Assembly (NCBI GenBank): GCA_023301795.1
Contig: JALZVU010000195.1
Coordinates: 1 to 43,915 of the forward strand
DNA from: Granulosicoccus sp.
Lineage (GTDB): Bacteria; Pseudomonadota; Gammaproteobacteria; Granulosicoccales; Granulosicoccaceae
Direction: 5' to 3'
DNA: 43,915 bases
Under the pieces are notes generated by a model. It was not told where the DNA came from, did not search any database, and was given only the letters and a program-made list of their open reading frames with translations. Position 1 is the stretch's first letter, and each line of letters opens with the position of its first letter. A program made the translations under genes and the position numbers. Below, piece by piece: positions 18,549 to 25,664 of this stretch.

Positions 18549-19351
18549 GATGCATCCTCCGTTGCGCCCATGATTTCCTCTTCCATGTCCCAGATCATGT
18601 TGAGAATCTCTTCTCGCTTGATCGCAAAGTCAGGGTGCTTCTTCACTTCTCGCAGGTCTTGGCTTACGCCCAACTCGGCAAAGGGCAGGCGGTACTCTGT
18701 GTGAATTCTTCCGGGGCGCGGTGCCATGACAATCAATCGCTCGCCCAGCAGTAACGCTTCTTCCACTGAGTGAGTAATCAGGATGATGGTCTTGCCAGTC
18801 TCTTTCCAAAGCTTGAGCACCAGGCTCTGCATTTTCTCACGGGTGAGGGCATCCAGAGCCCCTAGCGGCTCATCCATCAAGATGACATCCGGATCATTGG
18901 CCAGACATCGAGCCAGCGCCACACGTTGTTGCATGCCGCCAGACAGCTCGTACACCGCTTTGTCTTTAAATTCTTTAAGCCCGACAACATCCAGCAGATG
19001 ATTGACGACCTTGGCTTTTTCGTCTTCGGGTGTTTTCTTCATTAACAGACCGAATCCGACGTTCTCTCGCACCGACATCCATTCAAACAATGCCCCTTGC
19101 TGAAAGACCATGCCGCGTTCGGCGTCCGGGCCAACGATATCGTGACCGTTGAGTTCGAGTTTACCGTCGGTAGGTGCCAGGAAGCCTGCCACTATATTCA
19201 ATAAGGTAGTTTTGCCACATCCTGATGGCCCGAGAACGCTAAGAAGCTCGCCTTCGTTAAGCGTCAGTGAGACTTTTTCCAGGGCCTGTACCGCATCTCC
19301 GTTAGGGAGATCGAAGCGCATCGACAGGTTTTCCAGTGACAGAGTGCCCAA
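18545..19351 (-). CDS. tauB: taurine-type ABC transporter ATP-binding protein
   Basis: I place the start at TTG 19351, because GGAG lies 6 bases upstream and this gives a 268-residue protein of family length. The frame can extend to 19444, but that would begin inside a stable hairpin. Motifs are Walker A GPSGCGKTT, Q-loop MVFQQGALF, signature LSGGMQQR, Walker B VILMDEPLGALD and switch His in ILITHSVEEAL. This fits the nitrate/sulfonate/taurine ATPases (TauB/SsuB). It couples to tauC by a 4-base overlap and powers sulfonate uptake with the SBP upstream. Substrate choice rests on the SBP, not on this subunit. Confidence 0.88.
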   Translation of the reverse strand: MGTLSLENLSMRFDLPNGDAVQALEKVSLTLNEGELLSVLGPSGCGKTTLLNIVAGFLAPTDGKLELNGHDIVGPDAERGMVFQQGALFEWMSVRENVGFGLLMKKTPEDEKAKVVNHLLDVVGLKEFKDKAVYELSGGMQQRVALARCLANDPDVILMDEPLGALDALTREKMQSLVLKLWKETGKTIILITHSVEEALLLGERLIVMAPRPGRIHTEYRLPFAELGVSQDLREVKKHPDFAIKREEILNMIWDMEEEIMGATEDAS

Positions 19352-19419
19352 AGCATTCTCCAGTAATAACCGACGCGGGATATGGGGTACAGCGCAGGCT
19401 TGTTGAAAGAATTGTAAGT

Positions 19420-19451
19420 CCTGGCGTTGCCCCACATGAGGCAACGCCAGG
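19420..19451 (-). other. perfect 12-bp hairpin between tauA and tauB
   Basis: CCTGGCGTTGCC (19420-19431) and GGCAACGCCAGG (19440-19451) pair perfectly around an 8-base loop. No T-run follows on the minus strand, so an mRNA 3'-stabiliser or attenuator is more likely than a full terminator. This would keep SBP levels above those of the ATPase and permease. Confidence 0.75.
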
Positions 19452-19500
19452 GTCAGCGTCGTCTTTACTAAGACAACGCTGCCGTCACTTTAGAACAAGA

Positions 19501-20496
19501 TTATTGCGCGGCTTGCAAAGGACCGATGTTCACTGCATCTTCGTAGCTGTCCAACGCAGAATCGATGGATCCGGCTTCGACAAATACATCAGCCACACCT
19601 TTCATGAACGCAGCAGCATTGCCGCCCAACCATGTTTCTGACAGCTGCTCTTCAACGGTTGGGAACTTCATGGAGGAAATGGACTGGCGAGCTGCCTCGA
19701 GGTCCATACCAGCGCCTTCAGCAATAACGGCGAGCATCTCGTCGTTCGGGTTGGTGTTCCATTCAGTGTTGGCAGCTGCTGTTACCGACAGGAAGGTTGA
19801 AACCAGATCGCCGTTCTCAGCAATGATTCCAGCAGGTGCTGATGTGACGTCAAATACCAGAATGCCGAGTTGCTCCTTCTCAGTACCGGTTAGTAGCACG
19901 TTGCCATGCTCTTTCATGCGAGTAAGACCGCCACCGTACCCACAGGCGAAATCAACAGCGCCTTGGCCCAGTGCCGCAGCACCTTCTGGTGGAGCCATGT
20001 CGACGACTTGAAGACTAGAAACGTCGACTCCAAAATGTCCCATCTGACGAAGGAAGCCGTAATGCGCTGCTGTTCCCAAAGGCACAGCGACCTTCTTGCC
20101 AGCCAGTTCGCCAGCGCTTTCCGCGTCAACTTCCAACCCTGCTGATACCACACAGTTGTCGTTTTCTGAGTAGCTGACAGCGACGTCTACAATCTGGATG
20201 TCCTGACCACCTGATGCGGCGATAACAAACGGAGGCACGCCTTGCGAGACAGACAGGTGAACATCACCAGAAGCCATCGCAGCACTCATGGCCGTACCCG
20301 TTTCAAAGGATACCCATTTTACCGGGATGCCCAATGCTTCATCATAAGCACCTGAGGCTTTGGCTGCCAGCATAGGCATTGGCCATTCAAGAAAGTAACC
20401 CACGGTGAGTTCTTCCATGCTCTGCGCGACGGCAGTTTGCGATGTTAGTACAGCTAATGCACCGGCAAGTAGTACGGGGGTTGATCTGATTTTCAC
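19501..20496 (-). CDS. tauA: taurine/sulfonate ABC transporter substrate-binding protein
   Basis: Start GTG 20496 is set by a GGAG 6 bases upstream (AAGGAGATAAAT), giving 331 residues with signal peptide VLLAGALAVLTSQTAVA. The mature protein starts ELTVGYFLEWPMPMLAAKA and shows the NMT1/TauA type II fold: WVSFETGTAMSAAMASGDV, VPPFVIAASGG, GKKVAVPLGTAAHYGFL and QGAVDFACGYGG. The pattern resembles, from memory, taurine-binding TauA proteins of marine bacteria. It delivers ligand to TauBC in the periplasm. No tauD dioxygenase or taurine dehydrogenase is nearby, so the ligand could be another sulfonate such as dihydroxypropanesulfonate. Confidence 0.85.
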   Translation of the reverse strand: MKIRSTPVLLAGALAVLTSQTAVAQSMEELTVGYFLEWPMPMLAAKASGAYDEALGIPVKWVSFETGTAMSAAMASGDVHLSVSQGVPPFVIAASGGQDIQIVDVAVSYSENDNCVVSAGLEVDAESAGELAGKKVAVPLGTAAHYGFLRQMGHFGVDVSSLQVVDMAPPEGAAALGQGAVDFACGYGGGLTRMKEHGNVLLTGTEKEQLGILVFDVTSAPAGIIAENGDLVSTFLSVTAAANTEWNTNPNDEMLAVIAEGAGMDLEAARQSISSMKFPTVEEQLSETWLGGNAAAFMKGVADVFVEAGSIDSALDSYEDAVNIGPLQAAQ

Positions 20497-20731
20497 ATTT
20501 ATCTCCTTCAAGATTATCAAGTGGACTCAAAACGCAGCATACCCAGAATTTGATTCCAGCTGACGTGCTTATTCCTATTTTTGAAATTTAATCACGGCAG
20601 TTGAGCGCTTTGAACGCAAATTACCAACATCGTCCGGTAGTTGCTGGCACAAGCGTAAACCATCTTAGGCCCCTAGTGCCCATAACTTTTCTGTGTGTCT
20701 GTCGCTGTTGCGCGTGGAAGTGACGCGTTGG

Positions 20732-20763
20732 CGTCAAATTGACGTCTTTGAATTGTGATTCAA
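20732..20763. promoter_or_regulatory. paired palindromes upstream of tauA
   Basis: Two perfect inverted repeats lie 236-267 bases upstream of the tauA start: CGTCAA-A-TTGACG (20732-20744) and TTGAAT-TGTG-ATTCAA (20748-20763). They sit in the 330-bp gap between tauA and the next gene, where the tau promoter must be. They are candidate operator sites; the regulator is unknown. Confidence 0.4.
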
Positions 20764-20826
20764 GTCGCGAATGGATAAGTCACAGGGTGCAACTGTGAAT
20801 TTTTGTGACTCTATCGTGGGAGAACG

Positions 20827-21837
20827 CTACTGGATTATCGAATTTTCCCATTCCTCCACGAAAATGCGACGTTTCATCTGGTCCAGAAAAATTAGTAGAT
20901 CTGGCTCAAGTGCAATGGGCGCATTTTGCGTGTCACGAACTTTTGTGTCGTTCAACGGAGGTAGCCCAGAGGCTATATCGCCTGCACCGCTCCAGCGTGA
21001 TGTCGCCAGGTATCGCACAAACCTTATCGCCTCATCTGGCAGTTTACTGTTAGCAGACACCATGGCAGTTCGCATCATGATGGTCGGAAAGTCGGCAGGC
21101 AGAATCACTTCAATATCGTCGCTAAGATCCGTTCGCGCGCGGGCATAGCTTCCCAGAACGTTATAGGCCACAGCTATTGTGCCGTTTGCAAGGTCTTCTA
21201 TCATCTCTCCCGAGCAGCAATAGAGACTGGCATCCAGACCTCCCATCAGTTCCATCAAGCGCCAATAGGTTTCTGACTGGCGGGCGTCTTGAGTGGCAAA
21301 CAGATAGCCCAATCCTGAATCACGAATATCGTAGGTGCCAAGCTTGCCTCTAAATACATCTGGGTTGGCTCGTAATACTTGAATCAAGCCATGGCGTGAT
21401 TGTGGCAAAGTGAGTTTGGAGAAGGCCTTTTTATTGATCACAATGGCTGCCGGCTCCAACGTGAATCCGAACAGGCTTTGCCGCCATTGAGCCCATTCGG
21501 GATGGACAATGTCGTTGATTCTGTAGGCAAACCCGTCATTGACCAGCTTCAGCTGTAAATCCATTGCGCTGGATATCAGCACATCGGCACTCTCGGGCGC
21601 TTGTCGGAATTCATCGTAGATATTTGAAGAACCCGCCACCAGGTATTCAACAGAGAGCTCTGGGTTCTGTTCTAAAAACCCCTCAATGATGGGTGAAAAA
21701 ATCGAGGTGTCGGTACTGGACATGATGCGCAGGGTGACAGCCGGTGAGGCGCCTTCGAACAGTTGGTGTTCTTCCCACTGGGCGGCGAGGGCCGCGTTTG
21801 AGTACACCCATAAAACTACAGCGAAAAGATAACGCAT
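20827..21837 (-). CDS. exported Fe3+/Fbp-type SBP, probable sensory partner of TctDE-like system
   Basis: A 336-residue protein starting at ATG 21837 (MRYLFAVVLWVYSNAALA is its signal peptide); the frame extends further upstream only as an overlap of the kinase gene. It has the ABC-type iron/polyamine SBP look: VTLRIMSSTDTSIFSPII, FRQAPESADVLISSA, EPAAIVINKKAF, IAVAYNVLGSYARAR and EAIRFVRYLA. Its start overlaps the 3' end of the sensor kinase gene by 22 bases, and no permease or ATPase is adjacent. This gene order (regulator, kinase, SBP) recurs in TctDE-type systems, so I infer it presents ligand to the kinase sensor domain. It could also serve a distant transporter. Confidence 0.78.
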   Translation of the reverse strand: MRYLFAVVLWVYSNAALAAQWEEHQLFEGASPAVTLRIMSSTDTSIFSPIIEGFLEQNPELSVEYLVAGSSNIYDEFRQAPESADVLISSAMDLQLKLVNDGFAYRINDIVHPEWAQWRQSLFGFTLEPAAIVINKKAFSKLTLPQSRHGLIQVLRANPDVFRGKLGTYDIRDSGLGYLFATQDARQSETYWRLMELMGGLDASLYCCSGEMIEDLANGTIAVAYNVLGSYARARTDLSDDIEVILPADFPTIMMRTAMVSANSKLPDEAIRFVRYLATSRWSGAGDIASGLPPLNDTKVRDTQNAPIALEPDLLIFLDQMKRRIFVEEWENSIIQ

Positions 21838-23279
21838 GCGCCTCCACTGGTCTGGTTGCTGATGTTCAGCGTGCCCGTGTGGGCATCGGCAACATCTTTG
21901 GCGATTGTCAATCCCAGCCCAGAACCAATAGTGCCTGCGGCATTGCTGCCGCGGGCAAAGCGCCGGGTAAGGTTTTTGATTTCGTTCTCGGGAAAGCCTG
22001 CGCCTTGATCGCACACTTGTATTGTCGGCTTTGGATCGCTACGCACCGTAATAGTAATGAGGCTCTCGCTGGGCGCATATTTGAGCGCATTGTCGACAAT
22101 GTTGCGCACAGCGTTTTGAATAAGTATGGGGTCACCCAGCGTGATGACTTTGGGTTGGCCTTCGAGTCTCAGCTCCACATCTTTCATCTGCGCAATGGGG
22201 GTCAGGCGCACAACAATATCTCTGACTATCTCCACCATATCAATGCTGTGATATTCAAATTGGCTGGCCCTGAAAGTGATCATGGCATGATCCAGCAGTT
22301 GAGTTGCTGCTCGCGAGCTTTCGTCGATGGCGCGAATCATTGAGCGCAAAGCCTGACGGTTCTCCTCTTTATCGACCCTTTGCAGAGTGGACTCGGCATG
22401 TGAACGCACGGTTGATAGTGGCGTACGTACACGGTGTGCAGCCTCTGCAATAAATTCTTCAGACTGGCTAAACGATTTTTCCAGTCTGGCCATCAAATGG
22501 TTAAATGCTGACACCAGCGCGACCATCTCTGTTGGCACGGGTTGCGATAGAGGGCTTAGGTCCTGTGGGCCTCGACGGGCCACAGAATTTGCCAGTTGGC
22601 GCAAGGGGCGAATGGTGGAAGAGGTGACCCAGGCGGATAACAGAACGGCAAGGCTGAAAAACCCGGCGCCGTAGAGGGCAGCCTTGAGGGTAATGGCGCG
22701 CAATGTATCGGACAAGGCGTCCTGGGTTTGCGCAACGGTTGCGCTCACGCTTGCCCGCTTGCCGCCAGCAACCAGCAAACGTGATGCGGTGATCTGCCTG
22801 ATCGGCACACCTTGATACAAGGCCGATTCAAGTACGGCGGTTGTTGACGCGGGTGGGGTTGTTTGTGCAGAAGATCGGGGCAGGTTAGCGTAGCCAGAAA
22901 GCAGCTTGTCATCTTGATAGATGGCGTAGAACACGCGATCATCTTTAGCCGTGTTGAGCATGGAAAACGCACTATGAGGGATGTCCAGTTCGACAATGCC
23001 ATTGCGGATAACAGCGGTGTCCAGCATGGAACTCACAGAGGCGCGCAGAATACTGTCCTGACTTTGCTGGGCGATCTGCGCGGCGTAATCACGCACCACT
23101 ACGTACAACAGCAACGTCAGCGCTGCCACGCCGCCAATGAGTGTGACAACAAGGCGGTTGCGCAAAGAGCCGGATATGTACACACCCGTATCGCTTAACG
23201 TGGCATCGACAGCATCGCTGGCAGGCTTAGCAGATGAAGCGACGCCCACTACTGCATGATTGACCCTACTCATGATCAA
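21816..23279 (-). CDS. tctE: TctE-like sensor histidine kinase
   Basis: A 487-residue kinase. TM1 (LVVTLIGGVAALTLLLYVVV, about residues 42-62), a periplasmic sensor of about 140 residues, TM2 (AALYGAGFFSLAVLLSAWV), then a HAMP region (RPLRQLANSVARRGPQDL). The HisKA box EAAHRVRTPLSTVRSH carries phospho-His282. The HATPase has N-box NAVRNIVDNALKYAP, G1 VCDQGAGFPENE and G2 GSGLGLTIAKDVA. It overlaps the regulator gene by 14 bases and the SBP gene by 22, so three proteins come from one coupled operon. By homology to TctDE it should sense tricarboxylates or related acids and phosphorylate the adjacent regulator. Confidence 0.88.
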   Translation of the reverse strand: MIMSRVNHAVVGVASSAKPASDAVDATLSDTGVYISGSLRNRLVVTLIGGVAALTLLLYVVVRDYAAQIAQQSQDSILRASVSSMLDTAVIRNGIVELDIPHSAFSMLNTAKDDRVFYAIYQDDKLLSGYANLPRSSAQTTPPASTTAVLESALYQGVPIRQITASRLLVAGGKRASVSATVAQTQDALSDTLRAITLKAALYGAGFFSLAVLLSAWVTSSTIRPLRQLANSVARRGPQDLSPLSQPVPTEMVALVSAFNHLMARLEKSFSQSEEFIAEAAHRVRTPLSTVRSHAESTLQRVDKEENRQALRSMIRAIDESSRAATQLLDHAMITFRASQFEYHSIDMVEIVRDIVVRLTPIAQMKDVELRLEGQPKVITLGDPILIQNAVRNIVDNALKYAPSESLITITVRSDPKPTIQVCDQGAGFPENEIKNLTRRFARGSNAAGTIGSGLGLTIAKDVADAHTGTLNISNQTSGGACVIFSL

Positions 23280-23931
23280 GTCGGTAGCCCAGGCCTCTAA
23301 TCGTTGTGATACTCACGTTAGAGCCTTCCAGGTGTTTGCGTAATCTGGCGATATAAACTTCAATGGCGTTTTCTGACACATCATCGTCTGACGAAAATAG
23401 GCGATCAACCAATTTTTGTTTTGAAAATATCTGCCCCGGCGAATTAACCAACACCTCAAGCAGCCGCAGTTCTCTGTTGCGCAGAGAGAGCGTGCGCCCG
23501 GCCACGCAAAGGTGTCCTGCAACAGGATCGAACTCGACATCGCCTATGCGCGTGACCGTGGTGCTCGAACCTGAGTTACGACGCACCACAGCTCTGCACC
23601 GAGCTTGTAGTTCAGCGTGATCAAACGGTTTGGTGATGTAATCATCTGCGCCCAGATCTAGCATACTGACTCTGTCGGATACCTGAGAGCGTGCGGTGAG
23701 CACAATAACCGGTGTATTTTTTTGCATGGCCCTGTGTCGGCTCAGAAAATCCCTTCCATCTCCGTCGGGCAGCATGATATCGAGCAGTATCAGGTCGTAG
23801 TCAGCTGCACCAATAAACTGATCTGCCTGAGCGAGACTCTCAGCCTGGTCGATAACATGCCCATCCAGTTCCATCCGCGTGGATATCGCCTGTGCAAGTT
23901 CACGATTATCTTCAATAAGCAGGAATTTCAT
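23266..23931 (-). CDS. tctD: TctD-like response regulator, OmpR family
   Basis: A 221-residue regulator with a receiver domain (acidic pocket Glu7/Asp8, phospho-acceptor Asp51 in LILLDIMLPDGDG, Thr and Lys switch residues in VLTARS and YITKPFD) and a C-terminal winged helix (LSLRNRELRLLEVLVNSPG, ENAIEVYIARLRKHLEG, IRGLGYRL). It is the first gene of the tctD-tctE-SBP operon and lies 109 bases from the divergent tctC. In TctDE systems the phosphorylated regulator activates tctCBA. A tandem 11-bp direct repeat in the divergent gap is a likely target site. Confidence 0.9.
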   Translation of the reverse strand: MKFLLIEDNRELAQAISTRMELDGHVIDQAESLAQADQFIGAADYDLILLDIMLPDGDGRDFLSRHRAMQKNTPVIVLTARSQVSDRVSMLDLGADDYITKPFDHAELQARCRAVVRRNSGSSTTVTRIGDVEFDPVAGHLCVAGRTLSLRNRELRLLEVLVNSPGQIFSKQKLVDRLFSSDDDVSENAIEVYIARLRKHLEGSNVSITTIRGLGYRLDHE

Positions 23932-23957
23932 GGATTGAGAGGGTTATATGAGAGGCG

Positions 23958-23979
23958 TGACAGGTTGTTGTCAGGTTGC
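23958..23979. promoter_or_regulatory. tandem 11-bp direct repeat, candidate TctD box
   Basis: TGACAGGTTGT (23958-23968) is followed directly by TGTCAGGTTGC (23969-23979), with 9 of 11 bases matching. The 11-base period puts both copies on one DNA face, as OmpR-family dimers require. It lies between tctD (start 23931) and tctC (start 24041). Confidence 0.55.
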
Positions 23980-24040
23980 CGTGATGAAATGATTGGAGCA
24001 TCCTGCCCACAGGACCTATGACTAACTGGAGGAAGTACAC

Positions 24041-25024
24041 GTGAAATTGAATTTAAGTCGTCGTACGCTACTGGCATCAGCCATTGTAGCGCTCAGCCTG
24101 AGTGCACCACTGCAGGTTCAAGCAGAAACCGAGCTCGATAGCATCCATTTTCTCATTCCCGGTGGTGCTGGTGGTGGTTGGGATGGTACTGCACGCGGCA
24201 CTGGAGAGGCACTGACCAATGCAGGTCTTGTCGGTACAGCGTCCTACGAAAACATGTCAGGCGGTGGTGGCGGTAAGGCCATTGGATACCTGATCGAAAA
24301 TGCTGATAGCAATGCTGACACGCTGATGGTTAACTCCACGCCCATCGTTATCCGCTCGTTGACTGGCGTATTCCCGCACAACTTCAGAGATCTGACGCTG
24401 GTTGCTGGCACTATCGGCGATTACGCGGCGATTGTTGTGGACCGAGCCAGTCCTATCAACTCTATGGATGATCTGCTTAAGGCTTTTGACGAAGACCCTA
24501 GTGGTACGGCTGTCGGCGGCGGGTCAGTGCCTGGTGGCATGGATCACCTGGTTGCTGCCATGGTGATGGAAGCTGCTGGTAAAGATGCATTGGCTCTCAA
24601 GTACATCCCTTATGATGCTGGCGGAAAAGCCATGGCGGCATTGCTGTCGGGTGAAATCGCAGCACTGTCCACCGGTTTTTCAGAAGCTGTCACTCTGGCT
24701 AATGCAGGTGAGATCAAAATCATCGGTGTGACCTCTGATGAGCGAGTGGCTGCTGCTGGAAACGCGAAGACAATGAAAGAGCAGGGCATCGACACCACGT
24801 TTGTTAACTGGCGCGGATTTTTTGGTGCCCCTAACTTGCCTGAAGACAAGGTCGCCTCTTACCAGAAAGTGATTGCTGATATGTACAGCACGCCTGAGTG
24901 GGAAGAGGTACGAGCGCGTAATGGTTGGGTCAACATCCATAATTCTGGCGCCGACTTTGAGACGTTTCTTGAAGGCCAGGAAGAGACTATTGCCGGCTTG
25001 ATGAAGAAGCTGGGTTTTCTGTAG
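24041..25024 (+). CDS. tctC: tripartite tricarboxylate transporter SBP (TctC/Bug family)
   Basis: A 327-residue protein with a GTG start preceded by GGAGGAAG (24028-24035). Signal peptide residues about 8-29 (LLASAIVALSLSAPLQVQA). The mature protein has the Bug-family opening IHFLIPGGAGGGWDGTARG, then NMSGGGGGKAIGYL, VGGGSVPGGMDHLVAAMVM, IPYDAGGKAMAALLSGEI and NWRGFFGAPNLPEDKV. TctC binds a carboxylate such as citrate in the periplasm and delivers it to TctAB, driven by ion gradient. The first lobe has the GWDGTARG variant seen in the BctC/TctC branch. A perfect hairpin follows before tctB. Confidence 0.93.
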   Translation: MKLNLSRRTLLASAIVALSLSAPLQVQAETELDSIHFLIPGGAGGGWDGTARGTGEALTNAGLVGTASYENMSGGGGGKAIGYLIENADSNADTLMVNSTPIVIRSLTGVFPHNFRDLTLVAGTIGDYAAIVVDRASPINSMDDLLKAFDEDPSGTAVGGGSVPGGMDHLVAAMVMEAAGKDALALKYIPYDAGGKAMAALLSGEIAALSTGFSEAVTLANAGEIKIIGVTSDERVAAAGNAKTMKEQGIDTTFVNWRGFFGAPNLPEDKVASYQKVIADMYSTPEWEEVRARNGWVNIHNSGADFETFLEGQEETIAGLMKKLGFL

Positions 25025-25037
25025 GGCTGGTTTTTTA

Positions 25038-25070
25038 GCTCATTGCTCCCTTATTTTGGGAGCAATGAGC
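25038..25070 (+). other. perfect 13-bp hairpin between tctC and tctB
   Basis: GCTCATTGCTCCC (25038-25050) and GGGAGCAATGAGC (25058-25070) pair perfectly around TTATTTT. The T-run precedes rather than follows the stem on the coding strand, so I read it as an mRNA stabiliser or attenuator that favours the SBP over the permeases. Confidence 0.75.
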
Positions 25071-25180
25071 GACAAGTCAGTGCCATTCGACGTTATCCAA
25101 ACCCTTTTTTAGCAGAGAACGCCTTTCTTTGCACTTCCGACTCAGGTTGGTTATTCACCGTTGGTAAATGAGTAAACACA

Positions 25181-25660
25181 ATGGCACTTGATCGATGGAT
25201 TGCGTTGATTCTCCTAGGCATCTGTTTGCTTTACGGCTATACCGCCTGGTTCACGATGGACGGCTCGCTTGCACCGTTCATGCAGCGTAATCCCATCTGG
25301 CCCAGTACTTTCCCCAAAGTACTTTCCATATTGGGAATCATTGCGTGCACGATCATCCTGCTGGGGTTAGAGAAGGGTGAGCAGAAAATGGGTGACATCG
25401 ACTACCGAAGACTTACCGATTACAAACTCGGACAAGCGTTGGGTTTGCTTGCGCTTATGGTGGCTTACGCACTGTGCCTTCGCCCGTTGGGTTTTATCGG
25501 TTCAACGATTACTTTCCTGATTCTGGGCTCTTTCATTCTTGGTGAGCGTAAGTGGCTTGTCATGATTCCGGTCGCGCTGACGGCAACGCTTATTGTCTGG
25601 TATCTAGTGCAAGAGGTTCTGGGCATATTCCTCAGTCCGCTTCCGGTCTTCTTGAGGTAG
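25181..25660 (+). CDS. tctB: tripartite tricarboxylate transporter small subunit TctB
   Basis: A 159-residue, poorly conserved four-helix membrane protein. It has IALILLGICLLYGYTAWFTM, FPKVLSILGIIACTIILLGL, QALGLLALMVAYALCLRPLGF and ITFLILGSFILGERKWLVM, with a short final helix IPVALTATLIVWYLVQEVL. Size, topology and position before tctA identify it as the small membrane subunit. It ends 4 bases before the tctA start. Confidence 0.88.
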   Translation: MALDRWIALILLGICLLYGYTAWFTMDGSLAPFMQRNPIWPSTFPKVLSILGIIACTIILLGLEKGEQKMGDIDYRRLTDYKLGQALGLLALMVAYALCLRPLGFIGSTITFLILGSFILGERKWLVMIPVALTATLIVWYLVQEVLGIFLSPLPVFLR

Positions 25661-25664
25661 CCCC

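Noticed and set aside
19352-19444. Longer tauB N-terminus
   Set aside because: It would begin inside a perfect hairpin, lacks a ribosome site and adds residues not typical of the family.
21838-22014. N-terminal extension of the SBP after tctE
   Set aside because: It is the kinase coding region read in another frame; the signal peptide begins at 21837.
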